Made by a program: the position numbers and the translations under genes. From NCBI GenBank assembly GCA_964036295.1, contig OZ038462.1:38973680-39037679 (forward strand): 64,000 bases of DNA. The letters run 5' to 3'. This stretch comes from Plumapathes pennacea. Lineage: Eukaryota > Cnidaria > Anthozoa > Antipatharia > Myriopathidae. Of this stretch, positions 25,601 through 35,647 are shown piece after piece. The stretch's first letter is position 1. Each line of letters opens with the position of its first letter. The notes below the pieces were generated by a model. It was not told the origin of the DNA. It did no database searches and saw only the letters and a program-made list of their open reading frames with translations.

Positions 25601-28600
25601 AGCGATGACAGCTGTGTAACAGAGTTGGAGGGAAGGCCTCTTTAGGATGAGGCAAACAGATTTGACCTTCTCTTCCAATTTGAAGACAGCATCGACCGAC
25701 AGAACAAAAACTTTCTAAAGAACGTGCTCTTGCCACAACAGATAAAAAACAATGGGGCCTTGAAGTTGTCTTGTTTGCTAAGTTATTGTTTGCCTTACCT
25801 ACAAAAATATATACACTTGTCAATGTATTATATTTGGTTGTAGAAGCACTTGAGAATTTAAAAGAACGTAGCTTTCAAGAAGTGTGGAGAAGCACTTAGC
25901 AGAATTTTGATTTTCCACACTTTACTAAATAGTGTCCTTTCAAAATCTTCCTTAGGAAGACTGTGTAGGGCCTCATGTAGATTTAGATAAAAGCAAATTT
26001 ACCAACCTGGAGCTGAACAAAGGGATTCAATCCATCAGGGGTTGGGCAAATTGTTCTGCCATCATAAGCAAACTTCAGTAGTGGATCTTCATAACCCCAC
26101 AGAAATTCTCTAACTGTTTTGGTTATGAATAGACTCGGTTTCAGGCCTGAAATTTCCTTATTCAAAACAAACCAACAAAAACGATGCTGATTCTTATAAT
26201 CTGTGTTTTTCAACCACAGGGCCATTGCCTGCAAATGAAGCATAAAGGAAAATTAGGGGTTTATTTATTACAGTATGTAAGTAATGTAAGTAATAATAAT
26301 GCTAATTTGATTGTGTTAAGTTCTTACAATAAATCACCACACATGCAGTAGACAAACTGGTTCCGAGGAGAAATGAGCACGCAACTGTTTGAATTTCCAT
26401 GGAGCATACGTAAGGATATGCTACACATTATTACAACTCTATTAACTTTGATTATGGTACACAACATATTATAGCTGTCTTCGACTGACCATAAGGGGGA
26501 TATTGACAGTGGTGAATACATCTTTTGTGTCATTGCAGCCATAGCAAGAAGAGTCTGGATCAAAAATGTATGTTCTGTTTGGCATAAAGGTCACCACTGA
26601 ATCATCCTTTGTCCAGTTCAGAGGATTGTTTGTCCTGATTTCCCTGCAATATATTGTTACAGGTTTAGCGGGAGAAATATTACTAGTGGTGATTACCCTT
26701 GACTCATTTCTCTTCAGAGGCAAAAAAAGCATCCAAAAAATAAAGTCAAAATGATGCCTTTGTCATATAACCTTTTTAAATATCAAAATAAAGGTTCTAA
26801 ATAGCTCTTTATACATGGGGATTTGCCATGAGTTCACAAGGTGTGGAGGAGGTAGTCTAATATGAGTGTGCAAGAAAGAAAGAGCTGAGATTTGGATACA
26901 GGTGTAGTATGTACACCCCAGAATAGCTGATCGAGTGCTAGCTTAGTGCTGATGAAGATATAGCTAGCATAGTTCTGGCATAGTTCTAGCATCAATGTTG
27001 TGAGTTGAGTTGAACATTGGTTGTGTTCTGGGTCATTGCGGTCATCGAGTGTATAAAGTTCAGCCATGAGCTAATAAAGACGGGAATCACTTTGTGTTTG
27101 CAGCTGGGTCAAGGCAGCAATCTGGCCAAGGTCTGCACATCATTCCTCTTGCCAAACATAATGCCTATAAATATCTTGAGCTCCTCTCTTGTACTCAGCC
27201 CTTCAATAATTATCCTAACACTGTTCATTTGATTTTATTCAGAGAACTCTTGGTTGGGAGAATTATCTGCAGACCCAAGATATTTAGGGTACATAAGAAT
27301 TGCATTGTAATATATCACCAGTTTCTTTACCTATAAGAGTATGGTCCCTTTTGATGCAGATTTGGCACTTCTTTTCCAGCAAAGAACTCATCTGGGTTTG
27401 TCAAATTAAACATAAAGTACTGCATTTTTATTGGCGTGGAGGCCTTATTCCATTCTTTGTACACCAAACTGCCTGGTTTAAGCTGCACATTCTAGAAAAA
27501 AAAATCATTTCCACAAGTTATAATACAGTTCAAGAAAACATCAAGGTGGCAATATCCAATACAAAAAAATTTAGCAGATAATATCATCAGCTACAGGCAC
27601 ATGTAAATATACTGTAGTTCGAAATGGGTAATTATTGGGTTTCAATTTAAAGTCCACAAAAGAACATGTATTTATTTCATGACGAGGCTCGATTCACAAG
27701 GTCTTACGTCATTATGCTCAGCAATTCCTAGTTTGCTAATGCTGGGAGTTTGTGCAGGTGCACTTATATTAGGCTTCACTTAACATCCAAGGCTTGGTGG
27801 GAAGGGGGTCGGGGGGGGGGCTCAAAATATAGACCTTATGCACCTGTCAATGTGAACCCTGAGGGGGGGGGGGGGGGGAGGGGAGTGCAAAAAAGCCAAA
27901 TTCCAGTCAAATTCCTGAGGGTGGAAAAAAATATTTTATTCAAATGTATCTAAATGTATCTAATAACAAGACCCACCCAGATGGCCTTAAAAATGACAGA
28001 TAAATGTTGATGAAAACTCAAATCAACGTCTAAAGTGAAGAGAAAGAAGACACTTGGTAACCATGTCTGATGATTGGACCCAGGCACTTTCCAGTCAAAG
28101 ACAAATGTCCCAACTCCCGGGCTGCAACTCACAAACAAACGCCCAACAGACATGATTCGTGTTGTCAAATCCTGGCCTTTTGCCCGCAAACCCCCCCCCC
28201 CCCCCCCCCCCCCCCACAACCCCTCCCCAGGGTTTATATTGATAGGTGCACTAGTGCAGAAAAGAGCAAGCCGAGTGGGCAAACATCACTACAGCAACAA
28301 GGAAATGCACACAGAATCCAATCAGTCATTGTTGTGATGAAACTGCTTATGCCTGTCGACAAACCCTATAAATAAAGCTAGAAAGTGCTGTGCACATAAA
28401 TAAGAGAAATAACCCCAGAAAACAAGGTCACGAGGGGATGGGGGTGGGAAAAGATGGCCGTAGTCTCCGAGCTGCCTCGCTTTGGTGTGACTTATTTTGC
28501 CCTACAGAAAAAGCTGACACGTAATGAATGATCTTCTTGATTCAAACTGAAAGAAAGAAGCCAACTTTATTGAAGTGCCTCAAATTTTTCGACTGAGGAA

Positions 28601-28882
28601 GAACACAGAACTCACAAACAACAGAAATCCATTTGTTTCGTTTCTGAGACCTGAATATTTATAACAGTTTTAAAAACGACACTGAAAATCGACGGTATTG
28701 ACCTGCAACCACGTACAACATTTACTTACCTCTTTGACCTTTTCCTTTATCATATCGGGGAAAGTGTAGAAATGCAAGCAAACGCCGAGAATGACCAGAG
28801 CAAGACCAAAGATTACGAGGCAAGAGTAGCAGATGATGGCTACTTTCCTGCTACAGCAATAACAGCAACTTCTCTTCCCCAT
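18236..28882 (-). CDS. CD36/scavenger receptor class B family membrane protein (SCARB2/LIMP-2-like)
   Basis: Exons in transcript order: 28882-28730, 27491-27331, 26643-26490, 26228-26007, 23275-23184, 22726-22677, 21885-21816, 21024-20846, 20261-20143, 19695-19622, 18949-18895, 18421-18236. Every junction keeps phase, giving 504 aa. The start is the first ATG in frame (MGKRSCCYCC); the frame is open further upstream without an ATG. An N-terminal membrane segment (about residues 15-35) follows a Cys-rich, probably palmitoylated stretch. The ectodomain shows the family order: QKGPYSYR, CNDTKDVFTTVNIPL, NMLNGT (here ANMLNGT), FIPDICR, the Cys-rich NKGFCLPPGCLP, SPPHFYQSDP, TFVDIEP, HKRLQLN and FLPVMYINE. 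A second membrane segment lies near the C-terminus, with the short tail ENTSSELTLLV. Family members bind lipoproteins or lipids, or ferry hydrolases to lysosomes; which applies here is not decidable. The ending LLV could be a PDZ ligand. Confidence 0.95.
18720..18747. repeat. Poly-G tract in the last SCARB intron
   Basis: About 22 consecutive G on the plus strand, so poly-C in the transcript. It lies between the last two coding exons. Confidence 0.9.
19123..19431. repeat. MITE-like element, same family as 8431-8757
   Basis: Left end tagagccgttttcacatgac and inverse complement of the right end taacagagcgcttttcggatgac form imperfect inverted repeats. The interior includes attggtccaaacaagtctag and several gattgctttggtttt-like motifs. 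It lies in a SCARB intron between the exons at 19622-19695 and 18895-18949. Confidence 0.75.
21525..21775 (+). repeat. CTGTG-type minisatellite in a SCARB intron
   Basis: About 250 bp of imperfect repeats of tgctgtgctg, with variants gctgcaccgtactg and gctgcaatgtagtgtaatg. Longer units of about 75-80 bp are also visible (for example gtgctgcaccgta at 21588 and 21659). The Cys-rich open frame across it is a repeat artefact. Confidence 0.85.
22623..22655. repeat. Poly-A tract
   Basis: About 32 consecutive A on the plus strand, about 20 nt from the SCARB exon at 22677-22726. On the transcript strand it is poly-U just after the donor. Confidence 0.9.
23454..23562. repeat. 109-bp foldback element in SCARB intron 4
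   Basis: The left arm aaagagatcctctcaccgta and onward to gatgcttt is matched by the inverse complement of aaagcatctacggtgagagg ending in gtctcttta. Arms are about 29 nt with a 50-nt middle. A small snapback insertion. Confidence 0.85.
23704..24909. mobile_element. 1.2-kb element with GGGTCATTCC ends and nine TTACGGAGGGGAA motifs
   Basis: Ends: cactgggtcattccacagtattt at about 23704-23726, and the inverse complement of aaatactgcggaatgacccc at about 24885-24904, an imperfect inverted pair. Inside, gttacggaggggaa or its complement occurs at 23732, 23900, 24097 and 24111 (plus orientation) and at 24341, 24358, 24377 and 24710 (minus orientation), with one variant at 24543. The clustering and opposed orientation near the two ends look like subterminal transposase-binding repeats. 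No transposase is recognisable; the frame 23724-24146 (140 codons) matches nothing I know. It sits in SCARB intron 4, directly beside the next foldback element. Superfamily unassigned. Confidence 0.65.
24911..25573. mobile_element. 660-bp foldback element with about 250-bp inverted arms
   Basis: The left arm (24911-25164) and right arm (25317-25573) are inverse complements with few differences. Outer ends read aaaaccctgatgagtttgcg and its complement; inner parts include acatggtcgaacaaaatgag and gggagagaataaaaaccc. A spacer of about 150 bp separates them. No open frame of note. It is inserted in SCARB intron 4, right after the 23704-24909 element. Confidence 0.9.
27808..27882. repeat. G-rich tracts in SCARB intron 1
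   Basis: Runs of nine G (27811 onward) and about 14 G with interruptions (27862-27882) on the plus strand. A poly-C run of about 25 follows at 28191-28215, so complementary tracts lie about 320 bp apart in one intron. Confidence 0.85.
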
Positions 28883-29028
28883 TTTGTTTTCTTCAACTGA
28901 GTTGCTCAATCATAAATATATTCCACAAACGTGCATTCGCTTTTGTACTTGAAGCAGCAAGTTACCCCGAATCACGCGCCCAAACCGGAAGTGCGTCACC
29001 CTAGCTCAGCGGTCGCATCTGATTCAAG
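28883..29028. promoter_or_regulatory. Bidirectional promoter between SCARB and nocturnin-like genes
   Basis: Only 146 bp separate the two start codons, which face away from each other, so both promoters and both 5' UTRs must lie here or overlap. No TATA box is visible. The plus-strand start codon lies inside CAAGATGGCGGT, close to the YY1 consensus AAGATGGCGGC. A CCGGAAGT motif (28985-28992) fits an ETS-type site. On the minus strand an out-of-frame ATG at 28913 opens a six-codon upstream frame ending before the receptor start. Confidence 0.75.
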
Positions 29029-30951
29029 ATGGCGGTAGCTGCACAAGGTTCTTCGGCGACAGCTCGAAAAGCAGCACTAGAACGCGCCAAGGCTGCTCTG
29101 GCAGACTTCCCACCACTTCTAGAAAGGTCTATTAGACGATGCGAAAGTCTGCAAGGGGATAAAAAAGATAGCAACGCTCCAGATTTTCGGATTATGCAAT
29201 GGAATGTTTTGGCTGATGGTGAGTCACATGACTTTATAAGCCAAGGTCTCACGTATCACCAAGCAGTGGCCTACTATGATGATTTGAATCGACTGGACCT
29301 TGCCCTAGCACTGGCTCTAACATTTCTCTCGCAATTAAGAGGACAGTTCAAAGTTTAGCTGCGTGTGTCAGCCCATCCCCTGCAAACCCCGGACGCATTC
29401 CAACCCTACACAATTTTTAGGATAATGTTAGATTACAAAGCTGTTCTAGCATTTGCTAGAACTTTAGACTACCCGACCACTCCTGACCATAACGCCTGCA
29501 GACCCTTTTCAAATGTCGTGGGAATGTCGGCCATGTTTGAGGACAGAACAATAAAAGTTTTTACATGAGAATAGCCATCTCCAAATTCTTTTGTTATGAC
29601 CTCAAACATGGCTGATTCTAAAAATGGACTATTGTGGCTCAATGTTTTTAGGTGTATAAACATGTTCTGATTGTTACTTTGGCATTGCAAACTACAAGGT
29701 TGTAACTAAATTTGAAAATTATGGGAAAAAATATTCTGTAATGTAAAGATACCGCCCTCATTTAGTGCAAGACTAAAATGCTATGTACCAATATTAATAT
29801 GTTAATAAAAGTGAATAGTTTTTTTTTTTTTTTTGGTTTCTTATCAGGGATTTGCATCACACAGTATAGAATACTGCTTGAGGGCTGACTGAATACCTTC
29901 TGCACAATGTAGCTGTTTTTGCATGCTTTACATGCTAAGCCCACCAAGTTTGAGCAACTGTGCTCTGCATATAAGTGAGAAAAGTGACTTTTTATTCTCA
30001 CTACACCACTTTACATTTTTAGTTTCATGTTTGAATGGTAGAGAAGTTTTTTTATGAACTTGGGAGTGAAATTAATGGATGAAATCTAATAGTTACTCAC
30101 AATATTATTTTTATTCTTTCCAATGATAAGCTTTGAGTTCCTCCAGCCCCACAGAGAACTTCATAAAGTGTCCCTCTGAAGTATTGGCATGGAGTCACAG
30201 ACAGCATCGATCCTTGGAAGAAATCCTTACTTACAGCCCTGACATTATTGCATTGGAGGAAGTGGACCATTTTAAGGATTTTTACCTGCCATCACTGAGA
30301 GCTGTGGGATACAATGGTATATTCCTGGCTAAAGGAGAGTCACCGTGTTTAAAATTCAGCAACAACTCAGGGCCTGATGGCTGTGCTCTATTTTATGATG
30401 AACAGAGGTTCATTGTCAAAGATACAAAAGACATAATCCTGCAAGACTCTAATGGAACTGCCACCAATCAGGTTGCTCTGCTAACTCAGTTGTACGACAA
30501 GTCCCAGGGGAGGCCTCTTTGTTGTGTTGTGACACACTTGAAAGCCAAACCTGGAAATGAGGAACTGCGTCTTGCACAGGGAAAACACATACTGAAAACA
30601 ATATGTGAGTTTTTGGGGAGTGAGTTGGAGAGGACACCAGTCATAATTTGTGGTGACTTCAATGCTGAACCCACTGAACCTGTGTATGGACTGTTAAAGA
30701 ATGAAGTTGGGCTCCCCTTCAAGAGTGCATCAGTCAGTGCATGTGGACATGAACCAGAGTTTACCACTTGGAAGATTCGGCCAGGCAAGGAGGTGAAACA
30801 CACCATAGACTACGTGTGGTATTCTGGTTGCCTTGCAGTGTCTGGTTTTGTGAGCACACCCTTGGAGTGCGAGGTGCCGGCAGGTCGCTTACCATGCCTG
30901 GAGTATCCTTCAGATCATTTGTCTTTGATAGTTGATTTTTGCTGGGTCTGA
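29029..30951 (+). CDS. NOCT: Nocturnin-like exonuclease/endonuclease/phosphatase family enzyme
   Basis: Two coding exons, 29029-29218 and 30131-30951, join in phase 1 to give 336 aa. After a short Ala-rich leader (residues 1-50) comes the EEP catalytic fold with the nocturnin/CCR4 signature blocks in order: RIMQWNVLADG, LAWSHRQHR, IIALEEVDHF (catalytic Glu), THLKAKP, VIICGDFNAEP, HTIDYVWYS and YPSDHLSL (catalytic His near the end). Nocturnins remove the 2'-phosphate from NADP(H), were earlier described as deadenylases, and are often clock-regulated. The leader is shorter than the human mitochondrial one and its targeting is unclear. The intron (29219-30130) has the usual GTGAGT donor; the acceptor tgataag has a weak pyrimidine tract. 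An angel/CCR4-like paralogue is less likely, given the compact length and DHFKDF block. Confidence 0.93.
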
Positions 30952-31040
30952 GAGAAAGACTGCTTTTAATTTGGTAGTCCACAGAGCCCCCTCTCTTACT
31001 GTACTGCTCAAAGTGTGTACAGTATGTAGTTTCGTGTCTA

Positions 31041-31490
31041 ATTTATTTCTGCATTCTGATTGGCTGAGTGCACGTCAATTTAACCCAAACAGTGCAAAAA
31101 TGTGAAATTAACAGTGCAGAAAATTTGAAATTAAAAATTGCTGACAGCTGGCGTGCGTATTTGCGAAGCCAAAAAAAACAAAAGGGCGTGTTTTCATTCC
31201 TCAGGATGATTCCAATTCTGTTTACGAAAAAACAAAGTTCTTGAGAGACACTTGTGAATTGTAACGAAATTGAAAAAAATTGTGCGAAGTTAATTATTGT
31301 GTGCATGTTATTAACAAGTAATCACATGATTTCTCATGCAATTTTGGAATAAATAAGCACTCATAAATTTTTCAAAGACCACAAATTGCATTCGCACAGT
31401 GCTTGTCCAATTTTGTGGTCTTTGAAAAATTTACTCGTGCTAATTTATTCCAAATCGCACTCGAAATCATGCGATTACCTATACATACAG
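31041..31490. repeat. Copy of the 10018-10925 foldback family
   Basis: Begins tttctgcattctgattggctgag, continues with agtgcaaaaatgtgaaatta and ends with a hairpin of tttttcaaagaccacaaattg and its complement. It aligns along its length with the cluster in the MFSD12-like intron, and is the most complete single copy here. Confidence 0.85.
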
Positions 31491-31992
31491 AAATACAGTA
31501 TGCTGGGCACACACAAATGAACACAAGGCAGCAGTACAGGTTAAAACACTATGCATTCTGAGGTTGAGATAATGCTAGATATTTTTATGTATTTGGTTTT
31601 GTCAAATACTGATATTTTTTGCACACTGACCTTATTCAAAGTATGGGGATGCAAATTACAGGAGTAGGGGAAAAGATCTAATTATGGGAGCCTGTTTTTT
31701 TTTTACAAAACACCAATTCTGATGAAGAATTAGTACACAAATGCTGCTCCATACATGTATATTTATGTGATGCTTCAAGAAGTCTCATAGTCTAAAATAA
31801 AGGTCTTGCGTACATTAAAGCCAGCCCAAAGTATGTACGGTACACTGAGACACCATGCACTTTAAAGAGATTGTTAGCTAGAAAAGTAAATATAAACATA
31901 AAAATATAAACAGCACAAATCCAGGAATTGAATGGTTTCAGCATTTTTTAGTTGTCACCGACACGAGCAAGACTGAGTCCTGTATAGGTGCA

Positions 31993-32049
31993 ATATTATT
32001 ATTATTATTATTATTATAATAATAATAATAATAATAATTATTATTATTA

Positions 32050-32120
<71 letters not shown>
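31993..32120. repeat. TTA/TAA microsatellite with an inverted segment
   Basis: About 128 bp of TTA repeats, interrupted by a stretch reading TAA (about 32017-32037), so the array folds back on itself. Frames of poly-Tyr, poly-Asn and poly-Ile across it are artefacts. Confidence 0.95.
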
Positions 32121-34762
32121 TTCAAATTTTCCCTCATTTTTCAACAATTTTCTGCCCAATCTCATGCGACTGAAAATGATAGAATAGGAGATGTTACTAA
32201 ATCGAGGAATAGGGAATGCGATTAAAGATCCGACAGAGCTAATAAATCTCGTACCCGGTCCAAATCTATAAACCTAACCCTGTACGAGATTTAGCTCTGT
32301 CGGCTTCTCTGATCTCTTGGAATAAGGCAGCCATTTGATGCACAGATACTAACGCGCATTCAAGCATGACAGGCTAGAGCATAGCCTGAAATTCAGCCGC
32401 TCGCCAGCGCCAGGGACCTGTGGACGAGCACACATTTCAACTATCGACTTTGAAACAAGCAAAATGGCCCGTTCTGGTCAATATTTTGGAATTTTCGAGC
32501 CATCATGCGATTCCAGTTATAAACGCAGTTTGTGACGCCATCGAGTCCCCCCGAAACTGGAAAAAAACCTCTCGGGAAATGGTAAATCCTTATATTATTT
32601 TCAAGCTGGTCGTTGATCGGCTAAACAGTCGCTTGGGAACTTGACACCGGCAGCAATGTTCTTCTCGCCACTGTTTACGCGCATTCTCGTTATTTTTGCA
32701 CCTGTTTTTACCTTCGACTTCATTTTTAGAGTTGACAAGATTTTAACACCTTCCACGTCGCTTAATCCCCGTCTCACAAAATATGAGAAAAATATATAGA
32801 ACCTCGGAGGTTCCCTCACTTCCATATGAAGTAATACCAGCTCGTGAGTTTTCACCACAAGTGAAATAAGGTTCTTAAATATTTATGCGTCTGCTTATGC
32901 TCATGCGCGAGCATATAATGTAGTGTATTTGTGTAGTGTTGTATTTCTATTTTTCATCCGTTTTTATTTTAGTTTCCAACGTGGATCTCGGTGCGATGAT
33001 ATACCAAATTTTGCATATTTCATAAGCCTCGTATATCGTTGGTTACCGCGTCGAAATCCCCCCTCCTTAAAAAAGATCAATGTGCAGCATATTTGACTTC
33101 ACTTGGACGAAACCGGAAGCAAATATTCGCACCTGTTGTTTAGCAATATGGCCATTTACACCGTAAAAAAGTCTGAAGAAAAATAATTCAAACCACGGCT
33201 GAAAACTTCAAATAACGATAAGAAAATAAATATATATTAAATAAATAAAAAATAGAACAAGAAAGCAAGGGAAAGAAAACTAAACACACTGAAGTTCTAG
33301 ATTCGCTTTATTCGAATTTGAAGGATGATTGGAACGGCACAAAATTGACAAAATTCGATGAAAAAAGATATTAAAAAGTGTTTTTTGTTTGCGAAGCGAT
33401 TCGCCCCCGTCAGTTTCCGAGATCATTTTCCTGGTTCAATTTTCAGAACCCAATTTTCTGGCGTGTATGTTAGTTTCTTCTGCTTTTGCAAATCTGTGGC
33501 GTTAGTGAGTAATCATTTTAAGATTTCATAGCGGTATTGTTTTGTCCCGACTCAGCCTCGTAACATGACAACAGCCTCGTAAAATGGCATAATAAATGTT
33601 CTGATAATGACGAATTGGAAACCGAGCTTGACCAATGAAATCGGCACTTTGAGTTAGTGATTTAATATCATGGTCACACCTTCGGATAAAGTGCATGCGG
33701 CTCAAAAGCCGCCTGCTCTACACGCAAAGTCTTTCTTCGAATTCAAAAGCTGCTGAACACCAAACTCGCCTTTTATCCCGCATTGCTTCTCGTTTGACGT
33801 ATGGTGTATATTGTGATTGTGAATTTGTTCAGCCGAACCGACATTTACTGCAGCACAAACAAGTCAAGCTAATTTTCTAAGATCGAAATGATGGAGCGAA
33901 AACTAAAGTACTTTGGTCTTTTTAGGTAGAAGGCTCATGCCCAAGACGTCAGCTCAAACTTCTTTTTGGCGCCCAATTTTCACACGTCGATATTTAGTCG
34001 ATATATCATAAGTCTTTCTCCACGCCGACGCAGTCAAAAACTAGTTCTATCTTTCCATTGTTTTCACAAGCTGTCTTTTCGCCTAGATAGACTCGTTTGG
34101 AGGTTGATTTCGCGAAGTAAGAAAACCTAACATCACTTCATTCAAGCCGTTTGGCTAATGCAGTCTATATTGGCTGCACGGGCAAAAGTGTACAACCGTG
34201 ATTCACACCCGATAAGTGCCAGCTTTGGTTTTCGTTTTAAAGGCATCGAGTGATGGCATAAAACGAGTGTTTTGCTCTTTGGATTCGTAAACATAATGCA
34301 CAGAGAAAGCAAATATGCAAATGTGCTCAGGCGTATATCCACTCTAGAAAAAGCTGTCATCAGATGTGATTCTTTATTTGCACAATACTGAATTTTAAAT
34401 CTTGTCTCTCGTTTTCTATACTGATGCGTAACCATGGTTTGGTCTCGCTTCTTATTATTATTACTGAATTTAAACGGATTGATGGACTTGATAGTAAGTT
34501 CAAGTCATTTCGACATGCTGCTATAGAGATCATATTAACAGTGATTACTTCTACCATGTGCATCTTGAATAATTCACCCAATGAAAACTTTTTGTTCGAA
34601 CTTGGGGGCAGATGACGGCCTTGTGAAAGTGCATCCCAGTTTAAAATCTATTAAGCACCTTGTAAGGCCGGCCAAGTGAGAAAATATAAACTGAAAAGGA
34701 AGAAACTGATGCGCTTTTGTATTAGGTTTTTTTTTTTTTTTTTTCTTTTTCAGACGTGTAAT

Positions 34763-34768
34763 ATTTAT
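34763..34768 (-). terminator. Polyadenylation signal AATAAA for the KCTD gene
   Basis: TTTATT on the plus strand, so AATAAA on the minus strand, about 160 nt after the KCTD stop codon. It is the first canonical hexamer seen downstream; use is inferred. Confidence 0.5.
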
Positions 34769-34927
34769 TCTAGCTCAGTCGGCGATCTTTAGTTAGTAAA
34801 GTTAGTATTCATTCCCATGGTAATACACAGCTTGATAAATCCGTGGTAAAGTTAAAGGTCGTTCACATTCTGTCTCGCCGCATGCGGTATTCGTGCAGAA
34901 GTCTTCGCTGCTTTTGCTGACCCGCCA

Positions 34928-35647
34928 CTATTCTCTAAAGAATACATAGTCATTGAAATGATTCCATTTGGTCTCCTCGCTCTCTGGGTCGTAGCCTGCA
35001 CCTCCGGCCGAACTTGTAATCAATTTGAATCCTCTTTCGAACAACGCGTCAAAACCTTTTTCCAGAGAACTGTGCTTGAGAAAGAAACGATTCGTGTAGC
35101 TGCCATCTCCTCGTTCCGGATCTCTGGTCTCGTTAAGCGAGTCGCCGAAAACCTCTCGCGCGAGAGAGACGCTTCCACATACTAGAATTCTCTGCAACTT
35201 CCTGAATTTTACATCCGCAACTCCGTCGCGGCCAAAGGCGTACGTTCCCCGAACGCCGATAGAAAGGAACCCGCTAGGCCTGCTTTTTCCAGAGCGCAGC
35301 GTTCCACCTCGGCCCTTTTGCTGCAGCTCTCGGATCATTCCTTTCAGCTTGAAGAATTCTGCTTCCGCTAGCAGCCTCTCTTGCTCGTTAAAGCCTTCTG
35401 GAAGAGCCAGCTTGGAATTGCGCAGGTAATCCAAGATAAAACGGAACAGCGTTCCGTCGCGATCGATAAAAAAGCGGCCGCGCGAATCTCGGGGAATTTT
35501 ATGGCGACCGCTAAACATGGCACTTAAAAGGGACTCCGAGTCTTTGAGCAGAGTTGGCAAAGATGTCGTGTACAATTGCCCGCCAACATTTAGTTCGACA
35601 ACTGCGGGTAAATCCTGCTCCGATGTCGAGTTTTTAGGCGACTGCAT
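34928..35647 (-). CDS. BTB/POZ (T1) domain protein of the KCTD8/12/16 group
   Basis: A single uninterrupted frame of 239 aa from ATG at 35647; the frame stays open upstream only through a TTG. An N-terminal T1/BTB domain (about residues 14-110) begins VVELNVGGQLYTTSLPTLL and includes RFFIDRDGTLFRFILDYLR. A basic Ser/Gly linker follows, then a second domain (about residues 125-239) starting FLSIGVRGTYAFGRDG and ending WNHFNDYVFFRE. This two-domain plan with the H1-type C-terminal half is that of KCTD8/12/16, auxiliary subunits of GABA-B receptors that bind G-beta-gamma. The vertebrate members are longer (about 325-470 aa). Binding of an equivalent receptor is inferred. Which paralogue it represents cannot be said, and the gene may predate their split. 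Confidence 0.92.
   Translation of the reverse strand: MQSPKNSTSEQDLPAVVELNVGGQLYTTSLPTLLKDSESLLSAMFSGRHKIPRDSRGRFFIDRDGTLFRFILDYLRNSKLALPEGFNEQERLLAEAEFFKLKGMIRELQQKGRGGTLRSGKSRPSGFLSIGVRGTYAFGRDGVADVKFRKLQRILVCGSVSLAREVFGDSLNETRDPERGDGSYTNRFFLKHSSLEKGFDALFERGFKLITSSAGGAGYDPESEETKWNHFNDYVFFRE

Larger units (their letters stand above)
30952..34927. other. Intergenic region between nocturnin-like and KCTD genes
   Basis: Holds a foldback repeat (31041-31490), a long TTA microsatellite (31993-32120) and a 74-bp inverted repeat (32231-32304, ccgacagagct...agctctgtcgg). The rest, including 32400-34700, is AT-rich single-copy-looking DNA with no recognisable gene. The short open frames (for example 32420-32644 and 34142-34435) lack any familiar motif. 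Confidence 0.6.

Noticed and set aside
28070..28375. Proline-rich open frames
   Set aside because: They translate the poly-C tract in SCARB intron 1.
31938..32173. Open frames of poly-Asn, poly-Tyr and poly-Ile
   Set aside because: They are translations of the TTA/TAA microsatellite, not genes.
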